Shown: positions 53,536 to 61,784 of the stretch, piece by piece
Layout of the letters: the number at the start of each line of letters is the position of its first letter
Numbering within the stretch: the stretch's first letter is position 1
Origin: DASUBV01 sp035532295
Lineage (GTDB): Bacteria; Actinomycetota; Actinomycetes; Streptosporangiales; Streptosporangiaceae
Direction of reading: 5' to 3'
Assembly: GCA_035532295.1 (NCBI GenBank)
Contig: DATKRH010000172.1
Coordinates: forward strand, 1-64,000
Length of the DNA: 64,000 nucleotides
Notes under the pieces: generated by a model
The model's input: only the letters and a program-made list of their open reading frames with translations
Databases searched by the model: none
What the model was told of the DNA's origin: nothing
Program-made: the position numbers and the translations under genes

Positions 53536-54446
53536 GCCTGCAGCCGCAACGCGACAAGCGAGCCGGTCTCGCCGACGCGGTATCCCTGGTCAGGGACGGC
53601 GCCATGGTCGCGCTCGGTGGGGGCCTGTCGGCCCGGCTGCCCATGGCGATGGTGCGCGAACTGGTCCGCCAGGGCCGACGCGGGCTGCACCTGGTCGGGT
53701 CGGCGCACAGCATCGATGTCGACATGCTCGTGGCGGTCGGCGCGGTCCGCCGCTGCGAGGAGAGCTACGTCGGCTTCGAGCAGGACCTCGGCCTGGCCCC
53801 GTCCTACCGGCGGGCGGCGCAGGAAGGCGCGATCGAGGTGGCGGAGAGCTGCTGTGTCACCATCCTCGCCCAGCTCCGCGCCGCGGAGATGGGGCTGCCG
53901 TTCCTGCCGGTGCGCGGTATCCGCGGGTCGGACATCGCCCGGCTGCATCCGGAGTATGCCGAGATCACCTGCCCGTTCACCGGCGAGACGCTGGTCGCGG
54001 TCCCGGCGCTGCGGCCGGACGTGGCGCTGCTGCACGCGCCGTCCGGAGACCGGTACGGCAACCTGCACCTGGAGCAGCCGTACGTGCTGGACGAGCGGTT
54101 CGCCTCGGCATCCGCCGCCGTCATCGCGACCGTCGACGAGATCGTCTCGCCCGAGGAAATCGCCGTGGCGGGCGTCACCATCCCGGCGCATCTGGTCGCC
54201 GCCGTGGTGGAGGCACCGTTCGGCGCGCACCCGGCCTCTTCCTACCCGCGGTACGCCTATGACCGGGACCACCTGGGCGAGTACCTGTCCGCGGCGCAGG
54301 GCGGTCCCGAAGATCTCGAGAAGTACCTGGCGACCTACGTCCGTGGCACCGAGGACGGCTACCGGGAGGCCGTCGGCGCGGCCCGGCTTGACGCGCTGAC
54401 CACCTGGTCGCAATCCACCTCCGCGTGGAAGGAGATCTTCTCGTGA
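53532..54446 (+). CDS. Class I CoA-transferase alpha subunit (GctA/IpdA-like)
   Basis: 304 aa. LADAVSLVRDGAMVALGGGL, GAVRRCEESYVGFEQDLGLA, LPFLPVRGIRGSDIARLHPE and DRYGNLHLEQPYVLDERFAS follow the glutaconate/3-oxoadipate CoA-transferase alpha fold, with IpdA-like relatives in sterol degradation. With the beta subunit it would move CoA onto a carboxylate; acetoacetate from the xecC reaction is an obvious candidate. ATGA overlap upstream and GTGA overlap with the beta gene. Confidence 0.85.
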   Translation: MSLQPQRDKRAGLADAVSLVRDGAMVALGGGLSARLPMAMVRELVRQGRRGLHLVGSAHSIDVDMLVAVGAVRRCEESYVGFEQDLGLAPSYRRAAQEGAIEVAESCCVTILAQLRAAEMGLPFLPVRGIRGSDIARLHPEYAEITCPFTGETLVAVPALRPDVALLHAPSGDRYGNLHLEQPYVLDERFASASAAVIATVDEIVSPEEIAVAGVTIPAHLVAAVVEAPFGAHPASSYPRYAYDRDHLGEYLSAAQGGPEDLEKYLATYVRGTEDGYREAVGAARLDALTTWSQSTSAWKEIFS

Positions 54447-55270
54447 GCTTCACCCTGGACGAGTGGTTCGTCGTGGCCCTGGCCAGGACCATCCGGCCGC
54501 AGGAGACCGTGTTCCACGGTTTCGGCAGCCCGTGCGCCCAGGTCGCCATGCACGTCGCACGGCGCACCCACGCACCTGCGATGGTGCTGGTCGAGGGCGC
54601 GATGTACGCGATCAACCCGGATCCCCCGTTCATCCCGCCGACCAGCAACGACGCCAGCCTCAAGCGCGGCGCGGCGTACAGCATGCGGTTCGAGGAGTTC
54701 TTCGACGCCGCCATTCGCGGCGACGTGGACCGGATGTTCCTGTCCGGTGGCCAGATCGACGCCTACGGCAATACCAACGTCACCGCCATCGGTCCGGCAG
54801 GCCGGCCGAAGGTGAAGCTCGGCGGTGGTGGTGGCGGCTGCAACCTGGCCGCGACGATCGGCCAGCTGACCGTGTGGACCACCCGGCACCGGTCCGGGCG
54901 CACGCTGGTGGAGGCGTGCGACTTCATCACGGACATGGGACACCGCACCCCGCTGGGCACTCGGGCGGAACTCGGCTACACCGGTGGCGGTCCGCAGTGG
55001 CTTGTCACCGAGCTCGGCGTCTTCGACTTCCCGGCGGGCAGCGCGCGGCTGGTTCAGCTCTTCCCGGACGTCAGCGTGGACGAGATCCGCGCGGCCACCG
55101 GCTTCCCGCTGGAGGTCGCTGGTGACCTGCGGCCCGTCACGCCGCCCTCGGCGGCGGAGCTGGCCGTGGTCCGCTCGGTGGACTCTCTCGGGGTGCGCAA
55201 GTCCGAGTTCTCGCCGCGCGAGCTGGCCCGGGTATTCAGCCACGTCGGCGGGCAGGACTGCGCGTGCTGA
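54443..55270 (+). CDS. Class I CoA-transferase beta subunit (GctB/IpdB-like)
   Basis: 275 aa from GTG overlapping the alpha stop. FGSPCAQVAMHVARRTHAPA with VLVEGAMYAIN (Glu at about 52 could be the catalytic acid) then FLSGGQIDAYGNTNVTAIGP and GGGGGGCNLAATIGQLTVWT and LGVFDFPAGSARLVQLFPDV match the beta subunit. The Gly-rich run before Cys-Asn is the oxyanion/CoA-binding loop. It is not certain whether it is a transferase or, as in IpdAB, a hydrolase. Confidence 0.85.
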   Translation: MSFTLDEWFVVALARTIRPQETVFHGFGSPCAQVAMHVARRTHAPAMVLVEGAMYAINPDPPFIPPTSNDASLKRGAAYSMRFEEFFDAAIRGDVDRMFLSGGQIDAYGNTNVTAIGPAGRPKVKLGGGGGGCNLAATIGQLTVWTTRHRSGRTLVEACDFITDMGHRTPLGTRAELGYTGGGPQWLVTELGVFDFPAGSARLVQLFPDVSVDEIRAATGFPLEVAGDLRPVTPPSAAELAVVRSVDSLGVRKSEFSPRELARVFSHVGGQDCAC

Positions 55271-57324
55271 GCGGCGGCGGCCTCGTCGCCGTGTTCGCGC
55301 CGCGGCGGGTCGCACTCGTCGGCGCTTCCGACCGGCCCGGCTCGGTGGGCCGGCTGCTGTGGGACAACCTGGCGGATTTCCCCGGTGAGGTGGTGCCCGT
55401 CTGCCAGGCGGCCACGGTCGGCGGCCGGCCGGCCTACGCCGACCTGCGCGACGTTCCCGGCGAGGTCGACCTGGCCGTCATCGCGACGCCCGCCGCCACC
55501 GTGCCGCATATCGTCCGCGCCGCCGCGGACAAAGGCGTCGCCGCTGTGGTGGTCCTCAGCGCGGGGTTCGCCGAGACGGGACCCGGCGGGGCGAAGCTGC
55601 AGGAGGAGGCGGTGGCCGCTGCACGGGCCGGGGGGGTGCGGCTGGTCGGCCCCAACTGCTTTGGCGTACAGAACGCTGACCTGCCCTTGAATGCGTCAAT
55701 AGCGGCCGGCGCCCCGCGCGGCGGCGGCGGGGTCGCCATCGTCACCCAGTCCGGGTCTTACGGGATGGCGGTGCACACGCTCGGCCAGGACGAGGCGCTG
55801 CGCGTCGCCAAGGTGTTCGCGGCAGGTAATAAGGCTGACATCACCGACGCGGAACTGCTCGCTTACCTGCGCGATGATCCGGCGACGACGGTCATCTGCC
55901 TGCTGCTGGAATCGATCACCGACGCCCGCCAGTTCTTCGTCGAGGCCCGCCGGACCACGCTGGTCAAGCCGGTCATCGCGGCCATCGGCGGGCGCACTGG
56001 CGCCGGGCAGCGTGCCGCGATGTCGCACACGGCCGCACTCGCGACCGACGACGCCGTCCGGGACGCCGCCCTGCGGCAGGCCGGCGTGGTCCGGGTGCGT
56101 ACCGGGCTGCAGGTCCTGGACGCCGCCCGGGCACTGTCCGGCCAGCCGCCGCCCCGCGGGCCGCGGGTGGCGGTGGTGACCAACTCCGGCGGCACCGGCG
56201 TCGAGCTGGCCGACCTGCTCGCCGACGAGGGCCTGGAGGTGCCGGAGCTGAGCGAGTCCCTGCAGGCCGAGTTGCGGGCGCTGCTGCCTGGCTACGCCAG
56301 CGCGCGGAACCCCGTCGACATGACGCCGACCTGGAGCCTGTTCGCTTCGCTGTATCCGGCCACGATCGAGCTGCTGGCGCGTTCCGGCGAGGTCGACGTG
56401 GTGGTGCCGGTGCTGCTGCAGCGCGCCGCGTCGCAGGAGGTGGCGGCGGCCGTCCGGGACGCGGTGGCCAGGCTGCGCGACGACGGGGTGCAGGTGCCCG
56501 TCTATGTCTGCTGGGTGGCGCCGCGCGCCGCGGACGGCCACGCGGCCCTGCTGCAGGAGGCGGGGGTGCCCTGCTTTCCGTGGCCCGAACGCACCGCACG
56601 AGCGGCCGGCGTCGCGGTCCGCTGCGGCCTGGCGGCCGCCGCACCGGCGGCCCCGCGGCGAGCGCGCCCGCCGCTGCGGCTGGCCGTGCCGCCCGGCCCT
56701 GGGCTGCTCGCCCCGGACGCCACGCGGGAGCTGCTGGCGAGCGCCGGGATACCGGTGATCGAGACCCTCTTGTGCCGCGACGCGGCAGCGGCCGCCGCCG
56801 CCGCGTGCCACGTCGGTTACCCGGTGGTGCTGAAGGTCGCGCATCCCTCTCTGACCCACAAGAGCGACGTGGGCGGGGTGCGGCTCGGCCTGGCGACCGC
56901 AGCTGCCGTGCGGGCGGCCGCGGCAGACCTGCTGGCGCTGGCGGACGGTGCCGCCGTGCTCGTGCAACCCCAGCGCCAAGGCGTCGAGCTGGTCGTCGGC
57001 GGGGTCCGCGACCCGGAATTCGGCCCGGTGGTCCTGGCTGGCCTGGGCGGTGTCCTGGTGGAGACCCGGCGCGATGTCCAGCTGGCAGTCGCGCCGGTGA
57101 CCGAGGCCGAGGCCGCCGCCCTGCTCCGGTCCCTGCGCGGCGCGGCCGTCCTCGACGGGGTGCGTGGCAGCCCTCCGGTGGACGTGGGGGCCGTCTCGGC
57201 CCTGATCGCCCGGGTCGGCGACCTGATGACAGATAACCCGGAGATAGCCGAGCTCGACCTGAACCCCGTGCTCGCCGGCGTGAGCGGGTGCATGGCCGTG
57301 GACTGGCGGCTGCGCGGCGGCTGA
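55264..57324 (+). CDS. NDP-forming acyl-CoA synthetase (ACD family)
   Basis: 686 aa from GTG 55264. CoA-binding Rossmann start VFAPRRVALVGASDRPGSVG, then succinyl-CoA-ligase-like domains with VGPNCFGVQN and AIVTQSGSYGMAVHT; the phospho-His is in AAMSHTAAL (about residue 259). The C-terminal ATP-grasp part (about 470-680) has VVLKVAHPSLTHKSDVGGVR and LVETRRDVQLAVAPVT. It is the fused alpha-beta form. It makes ATP or ADP and CoA-thioester reversibly; sulfoacetate or acetoacetate-type acids are candidate substrates. 7-base overlap with the CoA-transferase. Confidence 0.85.
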   Translation: MLSGGGLVAVFAPRRVALVGASDRPGSVGRLLWDNLADFPGEVVPVCQAATVGGRPAYADLRDVPGEVDLAVIATPAATVPHIVRAAADKGVAAVVVLSAGFAETGPGGAKLQEEAVAAARAGGVRLVGPNCFGVQNADLPLNASIAAGAPRGGGGVAIVTQSGSYGMAVHTLGQDEALRVAKVFAAGNKADITDAELLAYLRDDPATTVICLLLESITDARQFFVEARRTTLVKPVIAAIGGRTGAGQRAAMSHTAALATDDAVRDAALRQAGVVRVRTGLQVLDAARALSGQPPPRGPRVAVVTNSGGTGVELADLLADEGLEVPELSESLQAELRALLPGYASARNPVDMTPTWSLFASLYPATIELLARSGEVDVVVPVLLQRAASQEVAAAVRDAVARLRDDGVQVPVYVCWVAPRAADGHAALLQEAGVPCFPWPERTARAAGVAVRCGLAAAAPAAPRRARPPLRLAVPPGPGLLAPDATRELLASAGIPVIETLLCRDAAAAAAAACHVGYPVVLKVAHPSLTHKSDVGGVRLGLATAAAVRAAAADLLALADGAAVLVQPQRQGVELVVGGVRDPEFGPVVLAGLGGVLVETRRDVQLAVAPVTEAEAAALLRSLRGAAVLDGVRGSPPVDVGAVSALIARVGDLMTDNPEIAELDLNPVLAGVSGCMAVDWRLRGG

Positions 57325-57441
57325 AATTCAGCCCGCCATGCGGACAACCGGAAGAAGAACGGTCCCCGGGGAGGGAAGAAACCTGCTGGCTGGCCGGCCT
57401 ACGCTCCTGGCACTCACTGCAGATCCGGAAGGAGCCGAGAG

Positions 57442-58545
57442 ATGCTCATAGGCGGTCAGGACATCTTGCTGCCCACCACGATGGTGGGCAATTATCCCAA
57501 CCCACGGTGGTATGACGGGCAGGCGTTCGCCACGCTGCCCAAGGGAGAGTTCATCCACGACTCCATCAGCAAGGAGGCGCTCGAAGACGCCATCGGCGCG
57601 ATCGTGCACGACCAGGAGTCCGCGGGCCTGGACGTGATCAGTGACGGGAAGGTGTACGGCGGTGACTCCCCGTACGGCACGATCCTCTACTACTACCTGG
57701 AGCGCATGTCCGGGTACAAGCTCTCCGGGCCGCCGATCGGCCTGCCGATCTACTCCACCCTGTATTCACCCACCTGCGTGGGCGAGGTCCGCCGGGAATA
57801 CCCGTTCCACATCGCCAACCTGCGCGCGGTGCGGAAGGCGACGAAGAAGCCGGTCAAGGTCTCTTACACCGGTCTCGGCGTGATCGCCGCCGCTACCACC
57901 AACCTGCACTACAAAGACACCAGGGAGGTGGCACTGGCGCTGGCCAAGGCGTTCAACGAGGACTTCAGGGAACTCGCCGACAATGGGTGCGACATCATCC
58001 AGCTGGACGAGTTCGTCTGGCCCTACGGCATGGGCGACTGGGAAATCGAGGCGCTCAACGCCTCGGTCGACGGTGTGGGCTGCGAGTTCTGGGTGCACAC
58101 CTGCTGGGGCAACTATTCCGGTACGCCCGCGTACTTCCCGGACGAGACGGAAACCGAGTTCGGCGCGTTCGTCCTCGACAAGCGCGCCTCCGACGCCCCG
58201 GCGCCGGAACGGGCGCACGCGCTGTTCCCGCAGGTGCTGGACGCGAACATTCACGCGCTCAACTACGAGGTGGGCCGTACCGGTCCCGATGACCTCAAGC
58301 CGCTGACCGACAACAACTGGACGAAGCCGTTCGTAGCTGGTGTCATCGATGTCAAGTCCACGGTCACCGAGAGCGCGGACGAGGTAGCCGACCGGATCAG
58401 GCAGGTGCTGGAGTATGTCCCGGCCGACCGGCTCGGGCTGTCCACCGACTGCGGGCTGATCAATCTGCCCCGGATGATCGCCGCGGGCAAGCTGCGCGCG
58501 CTCGCCGACGGGGCCGCGCTGGTCCGCGCGGAGGTGCAGGGCTAG
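57442..58545 (+). CDS. xecA: Epoxyalkane:coenzyme M transferase
   Basis: 367 aa, AAGGAGCCGAG upstream. MetE-like alpha/beta barrel starting LIGGQDILLPTTMVGNYPNP RW, with Asp-Glu in DIIQLDEFVWPYG (about 188), zinc ligands His219-x-Cys221 in EFWVHTCWGN and Cys337 in STDCGLINLP. It closely resembles EaCoMT of Xanthobacter and Rhodococcus/Mycobacterium, where zinc-bound CoM thiolate opens an epoxide to a hydroxyalkyl-CoM. It is the first step of the pathway encoded by xecCDE and lies next to the CoM biosynthesis operon that supplies the cofactor. Confidence 0.88.
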   Translation: MLIGGQDILLPTTMVGNYPNPRWYDGQAFATLPKGEFIHDSISKEALEDAIGAIVHDQESAGLDVISDGKVYGGDSPYGTILYYYLERMSGYKLSGPPIGLPIYSTLYSPTCVGEVRREYPFHIANLRAVRKATKKPVKVSYTGLGVIAAATTNLHYKDTREVALALAKAFNEDFRELADNGCDIIQLDEFVWPYGMGDWEIEALNASVDGVGCEFWVHTCWGNYSGTPAYFPDETETEFGAFVLDKRASDAPAPERAHALFPQVLDANIHALNYEVGRTGPDDLKPLTDNNWTKPFVAGVIDVKSTVTESADEVADRIRQVLEYVPADRLGLSTDCGLINLPRMIAAGKLRALADGAALVRAEVQG

Positions 58546-58561
58546 GACGCAGCAGCGAATC

Positions 58562-58598
58562 AGGGGTCCCAGCGCCGGCTCGCAGGCGCGGGGCCCCT
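58562..58598 (+). terminator. Stem-loop after the epoxyalkane:CoM transferase gene
   Basis: AGGGGTCCC ... GGGGCCCCT form a 9-base stem with one G-U pair, enclosing a smaller GCGCC/GGCGC hairpin. It starts 17 bases after the stop and lies between the transferase gene and the CoM biosynthesis operon. Terminator or attenuator. Confidence 0.5.
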
Positions 58599-58726
58599 GC
58601 CGCATGCCCGGCCCCGCCTTGAGGGCGGAGGTCAACAAATGCCCCGAACCTCGCCCTGCCAGGACAGCGAAACTCGCGTGCCGCCATGCCTATGGTTCGA
58701 CCACACCATAGAGCGGGAGGCGCAGC

Positions 58727-59494
58727 GTGCCAGAGTGTCCTACCTTCCTCAAGCTGCCGACCAGGGCGGCCAAACCGCGATCCCGCGGGATCACGCATGT
58801 TCTCGACAGCGGCCTGACGCCGGACGAGACCCTCGGCTTCCTTGAGCAATCCGGGCACCTGGTGGACATCGTGAAGGTTGGCTGGGGCATCGGCTACATC
58901 GACCCGACGATGCGCACGCGGGTGCGCATCTGCGCCCAGCACGGATGCCCGGTGTCGCTGGGCGGGACGCTGCTCGAGATCGCCGCGCTGCAGAACCGGG
59001 TCAGTGAGCTGCGGGACTGGGCCCTCGCCATCGGGGTCACCCACGTCGAGGTATCCAACGGGCTGCGCGCCCTTCCGGACACCCGCAAGCATGAGCTGGT
59101 CCGGGAACTCGCCGCTGACTTCGTGGTGCTCGCCGAGACCGGGGCCAAGGAGGGCAACTACCCGCCGACCCCGGCGGAGTGGGCGCAGGAGATGAGCCGT
59201 GACCTCGAGGCCGGTGCGTCCTGGGTGATCGCCGAGGGCCGCGAAAGCGGGACGGTGGGGCTCTACACCGCCGACCACGACATCCGGGAAGACCTGGTCT
59301 CGGCCATCCTCGGCTGGATCCCGCAAGACCGGGTGATCTTCGAGGCGCCGACCAAGGGCCAGCAGACCTGGTTCGTCCGCCAGTTCGGCCCTGACGTCAA
59401 CGTCGGCAACATCGCGCCCGCGGGGGTGCTGTCGCTGGAGACCCTGCGGCTCGGGCTGCGCGCGGATACGGTCTCCGTTGGCGCGCTGACATGA
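58727..59494 (+). CDS. Phosphosulfolactate synthase (ComA/XcbB-like)
   Basis: 255 aa from GTG (GGGAGGCG upstream). TIM barrel with KPRSRGITHVLDSGLTPDET, LVDIVKVGWGIGYI, GGTLLEIAALQ, THVEVSNGLRALP, LAETGAKEG and FEAPTKGQQTWFVRQFG. These are strongly those of ComA, which adds sulfite to phosphoenolpyruvate, the committed step of CoM synthesis. A half-dyad CCTGCCAGGACAG lies 60 bases upstream. It leads a five-gene unit in which every junction is an ATGA overlap. Confidence 0.9.
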   Translation: MPECPTFLKLPTRAAKPRSRGITHVLDSGLTPDETLGFLEQSGHLVDIVKVGWGIGYIDPTMRTRVRICAQHGCPVSLGGTLLEIAALQNRVSELRDWALAIGVTHVEVSNGLRALPDTRKHELVRELAADFVVLAETGAKEGNYPPTPAEWAQEMSRDLEAGASWVIAEGRESGTVGLYTADHDIREDLVSAILGWIPQDRVIFEAPTKGQQTWFVRQFGPDVNVGNIAPAGVLSLETLRLGLRADTVSVGALT

Positions 59495-60429
59495 TCGCTG
59501 ACCCCGAGCCGAACACGATCACCCGGCCCTACCGGGGCCTGTCGGTGCAGGACGTCGACATCCCGCTCACCGAGGGCGAGATCGGGGCCCTGCTGGGGCG
59601 CCGCGAGATCTACCGGCGCACCGCATTCCTGGCGCTGCGCAACGAGCGGGAGACCGCGCTGGTCGCGGTCCGGCCACACGATCCCGCCCTGCTGTTCTCC
59701 CCGGTGGCCGAGCTCCGCGTGCTATCGGGCCCGGCGACGACGGTGTGGATCGACGAACCCGCGGCGGATGTCGGCAACGCGTCATCACTCGCGGCTGTCG
59801 CCCTCGCGCACCAGCGCGAGGGCGCCCTGGCCTACCTGGTTCGGGGCCGTTTCGAGCACGTGAACTTCATCTGGCGGCCCGCGCCGCTGACCGTCTACGT
59901 CACCGAGGTCATACCGCCGCATCCGCCGAAGCTGCTGGCGATGACCGAGCAGGTGGTTGGCTACGACGAGGATCTGCCGCCGGTCACCCTGGTCCTCGAC
60001 GCCGTCGACGTGCGTGAGCTGATGGCAGCGCACCCGGCGCCGCATCACCTGCTGCCGTGCCGCGGCAGCGGCGCGGCAGCAGGCGGCGGCGTCAGCTTCC
60101 TCGACGGCCACCCGCCGTACCAGCCCGACTGGCTGCTCATCGGCTGTGACCGGTCCCGCCAGTTCCACGAGCATTTTTACGGCGCGGCGCCCCGCCGGGT
60201 CGAGCTATGCCCGAAGGCGCGGGCGATCGGCCCCGCTGATGCCCGCGTGCTCACCAAGTGCTGCCTGCTGGAGCGCGGCGTCCAGGTGGATGGCCGGACG
60301 GCGGTCGTGCCGTGGGGCGCGAACCTTGACGAGGTCCGCGCCGCGCTCCGCGCCCTCTGCGGCCTGCCCCCCGTCGAGCTGCCCCCCGTCGCGCTGCCCC
60401 CCGTCACACTGCCGGACGCCGCGCCATGA
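59491..60429 (+). CDS. Conserved protein of unknown function in the CoM biosynthesis operon
   Basis: 312 aa, start overlaps the ComA stop. No family is recognised with certainty. N-terminal half is beta-rich (REIYRRTAFLALRNERETAL, GRFEHVNFIWRP, YVTEVIPPHPPKL). The C-terminal half has Cys at HLLPCRGSG, LLIGCDRS, VELCPKAR and LTKCCLLE, five cysteines that could bind a metal cluster or act as thiols. The last 20 residues are a Leu-Pro-Pro-Val repeat made by a 15-base triplicate. Placement between ComA and an AFS lyase suggests a step of CoM synthesis, perhaps thiolation or reduction, but this is inference. Confidence 0.7.
   Translation: MIADPEPNTITRPYRGLSVQDVDIPLTEGEIGALLGRREIYRRTAFLALRNERETALVAVRPHDPALLFSPVAELRVLSGPATTVWIDEPAADVGNASSLAAVALAHQREGALAYLVRGRFEHVNFIWRPAPLTVYVTEVIPPHPPKLLAMTEQVVGYDEDLPPVTLVLDAVDVRELMAAHPAPHHLLPCRGSGAAAGGGVSFLDGHPPYQPDWLLIGCDRSRQFHEHFYGAAPRRVELCPKARAIGPADARVLTKCCLLERGVQVDGRTAVVPWGANLDEVRAALRALCGLPPVELPPVALPPVTLPDAAP
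60364..60408. repeat. 15-base tandem repeat, three copies, in the unknown CoM-operon gene
   Basis: CTGCCCCCCGTCGAG, CTGCCCCCCGTCGCG and CTGCCCCCCGTCACA encode Leu-Pro-Pro-Val-(Glu/Ala/Thr), near the C-terminus of the unknown protein and 20 bases before the next start codon. Confidence 0.9.
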
Positions 60430-61784
60430 CCGCGGCGCACCCGGCCGACTCGCGCATCTATGGCCACCTGTGGACGACCCCGGAGGCGTCCGCGCTGTTC
60501 ACCGACGAGGGCCGGACCCAGGCGTGGCTGGACATCCTGGCCGCGCTGGCGCAGGCCCAGGCCGACACCGGACTGGTGCCGCGCGCCGCCGCGGACGCGA
60601 TCAGTGCCCACGCCGACGTGGCGGAAGTCGACCTCGGCCTTGTCGCCGAGCAGACCCGGGCCACGGGCCACTCGACGCTTGGCCTGATCCGCGCGCTGCG
60701 CGAGTCGCTGCCCGAGCACGCGCGCGAGTGGGTGTACTTCGGCGCGACCGTGCAGGATCTCTCCGACACCTGGTTCGCGCTGGTCTTCAAGACCCTCGGC
60801 GACATCGCCGAACGCGACGTGACCAGGATGCGGGACCGCGCCCTCGACCTCGCTGGCGAGCACCGCGGCACCCCGATGTGCGGGCGTACCCACGGGCAGC
60901 CCGGCCTGCCGATCACCTTCGGTTTCAAGGCGGCCGTGTGGGCCGCGGAGCTTGACCGGCACCTGGCGCGGCTGCGGCAGGGCCGAGGCCGGTGGGAGCG
61001 TGCCCAGCTCGGGGGCGCGCTCGGCACCATGGAATTCTGGGGAGAGCGCGCGCCTGACCTGCTCGACGCGTTCGCTGCCCGGCTCGGCCTGGCGGCTCCT
61101 GACGTGCCGTGGCTCACCGCACGGGACGGGGTCGCCGAGTTCATCTGGCTGCTCGCGGCGATCTCGGCGACGGTGGGCAAGATCGGCAACGAGGTCTACC
61201 AGCTGCAGCGGCCAGAGATCGGCGAGCTGCGCGAGGGGTTCACCCCCGGCACGGTCGGCTCCATCACCATGCCGCACAAGCGCAACCCGGAGATCTCCGA
61301 GCACCTGGTCACCCTGTCTCGGGTCGTCCGGGCGCAGGCCGGCCTCGCCCTGGAGGGCATGGTCTGCGAGCACGAGCGGGACGGGCGCGCCTGGAAGGCC
61401 GAATGGCTGGTGGTGCCGGAAGCCGGCATGTACTTCGCCGCCTGCGTCGATGCCGGCGCCCGGATGCTGGATGGCCTGTGCGTGGACACCGAGCGGATGC
61501 TGCGCAACATCGACGCCCACCGCGGGTACCTGCTATCGGAACCGGTGCTGCGCGCTCTCACCGACCATCTCGGCAAGCACACCGCGCACGACGTGGTCTA
61601 TGCGGCCGCCATGAACGGCATCGACAGGGGCCAGGACTTCCGTGCCGCCCTGCGCGGCGATTCCCGGCTGGCCGCGATCTCCGACGCCGAGATGGACGGG
61701 CTGCTGGACGTCAGGGCCTCGCTCGGCTCTTGCGCCGCGTTCGCGGACCGGGTGCGCCGCGGCTGCGCGGGACCAGGGGAATGA
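60426..61784 (+). CDS. Aspartase/fumarase-superfamily lyase, probable phosphosulfolactate lyase (XcbC-like)
   Basis: 452 aa, ATGA overlap upstream. Superfamily motifs: GATVQDLSDTWFALV (region 1), CGRTHGQPGLPITFGFKAAV (region 2, catalytic His) and the signature GSITMPHKRNPEISEHLVTL (about residue 279). Adenylosuccinate lyase would lie with purine genes; next to ComA, it fits the AFS enzyme that eliminates phosphate from phosphosulfolactate to give sulfoacrylate in bacterial CoM synthesis. A following PLP gene overlaps it (ATGA). Confidence 0.83.
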   Translation: MTAAHPADSRIYGHLWTTPEASALFTDEGRTQAWLDILAALAQAQADTGLVPRAAADAISAHADVAEVDLGLVAEQTRATGHSTLGLIRALRESLPEHAREWVYFGATVQDLSDTWFALVFKTLGDIAERDVTRMRDRALDLAGEHRGTPMCGRTHGQPGLPITFGFKAAVWAAELDRHLARLRQGRGRWERAQLGGALGTMEFWGERAPDLLDAFAARLGLAAPDVPWLTARDGVAEFIWLLAAISATVGKIGNEVYQLQRPEIGELREGFTPGTVGSITMPHKRNPEISEHLVTLSRVVRAQAGLALEGMVCEHERDGRAWKAEWLVVPEAGMYFAACVDAGARMLDGLCVDTERMLRNIDAHRGYLLSEPVLRALTDHLGKHTAHDVVYAAAMNGIDRGQDFRAALRGDSRLAAISDAEMDGLLDVRASLGSCAAFADRVRRGCAGPGE

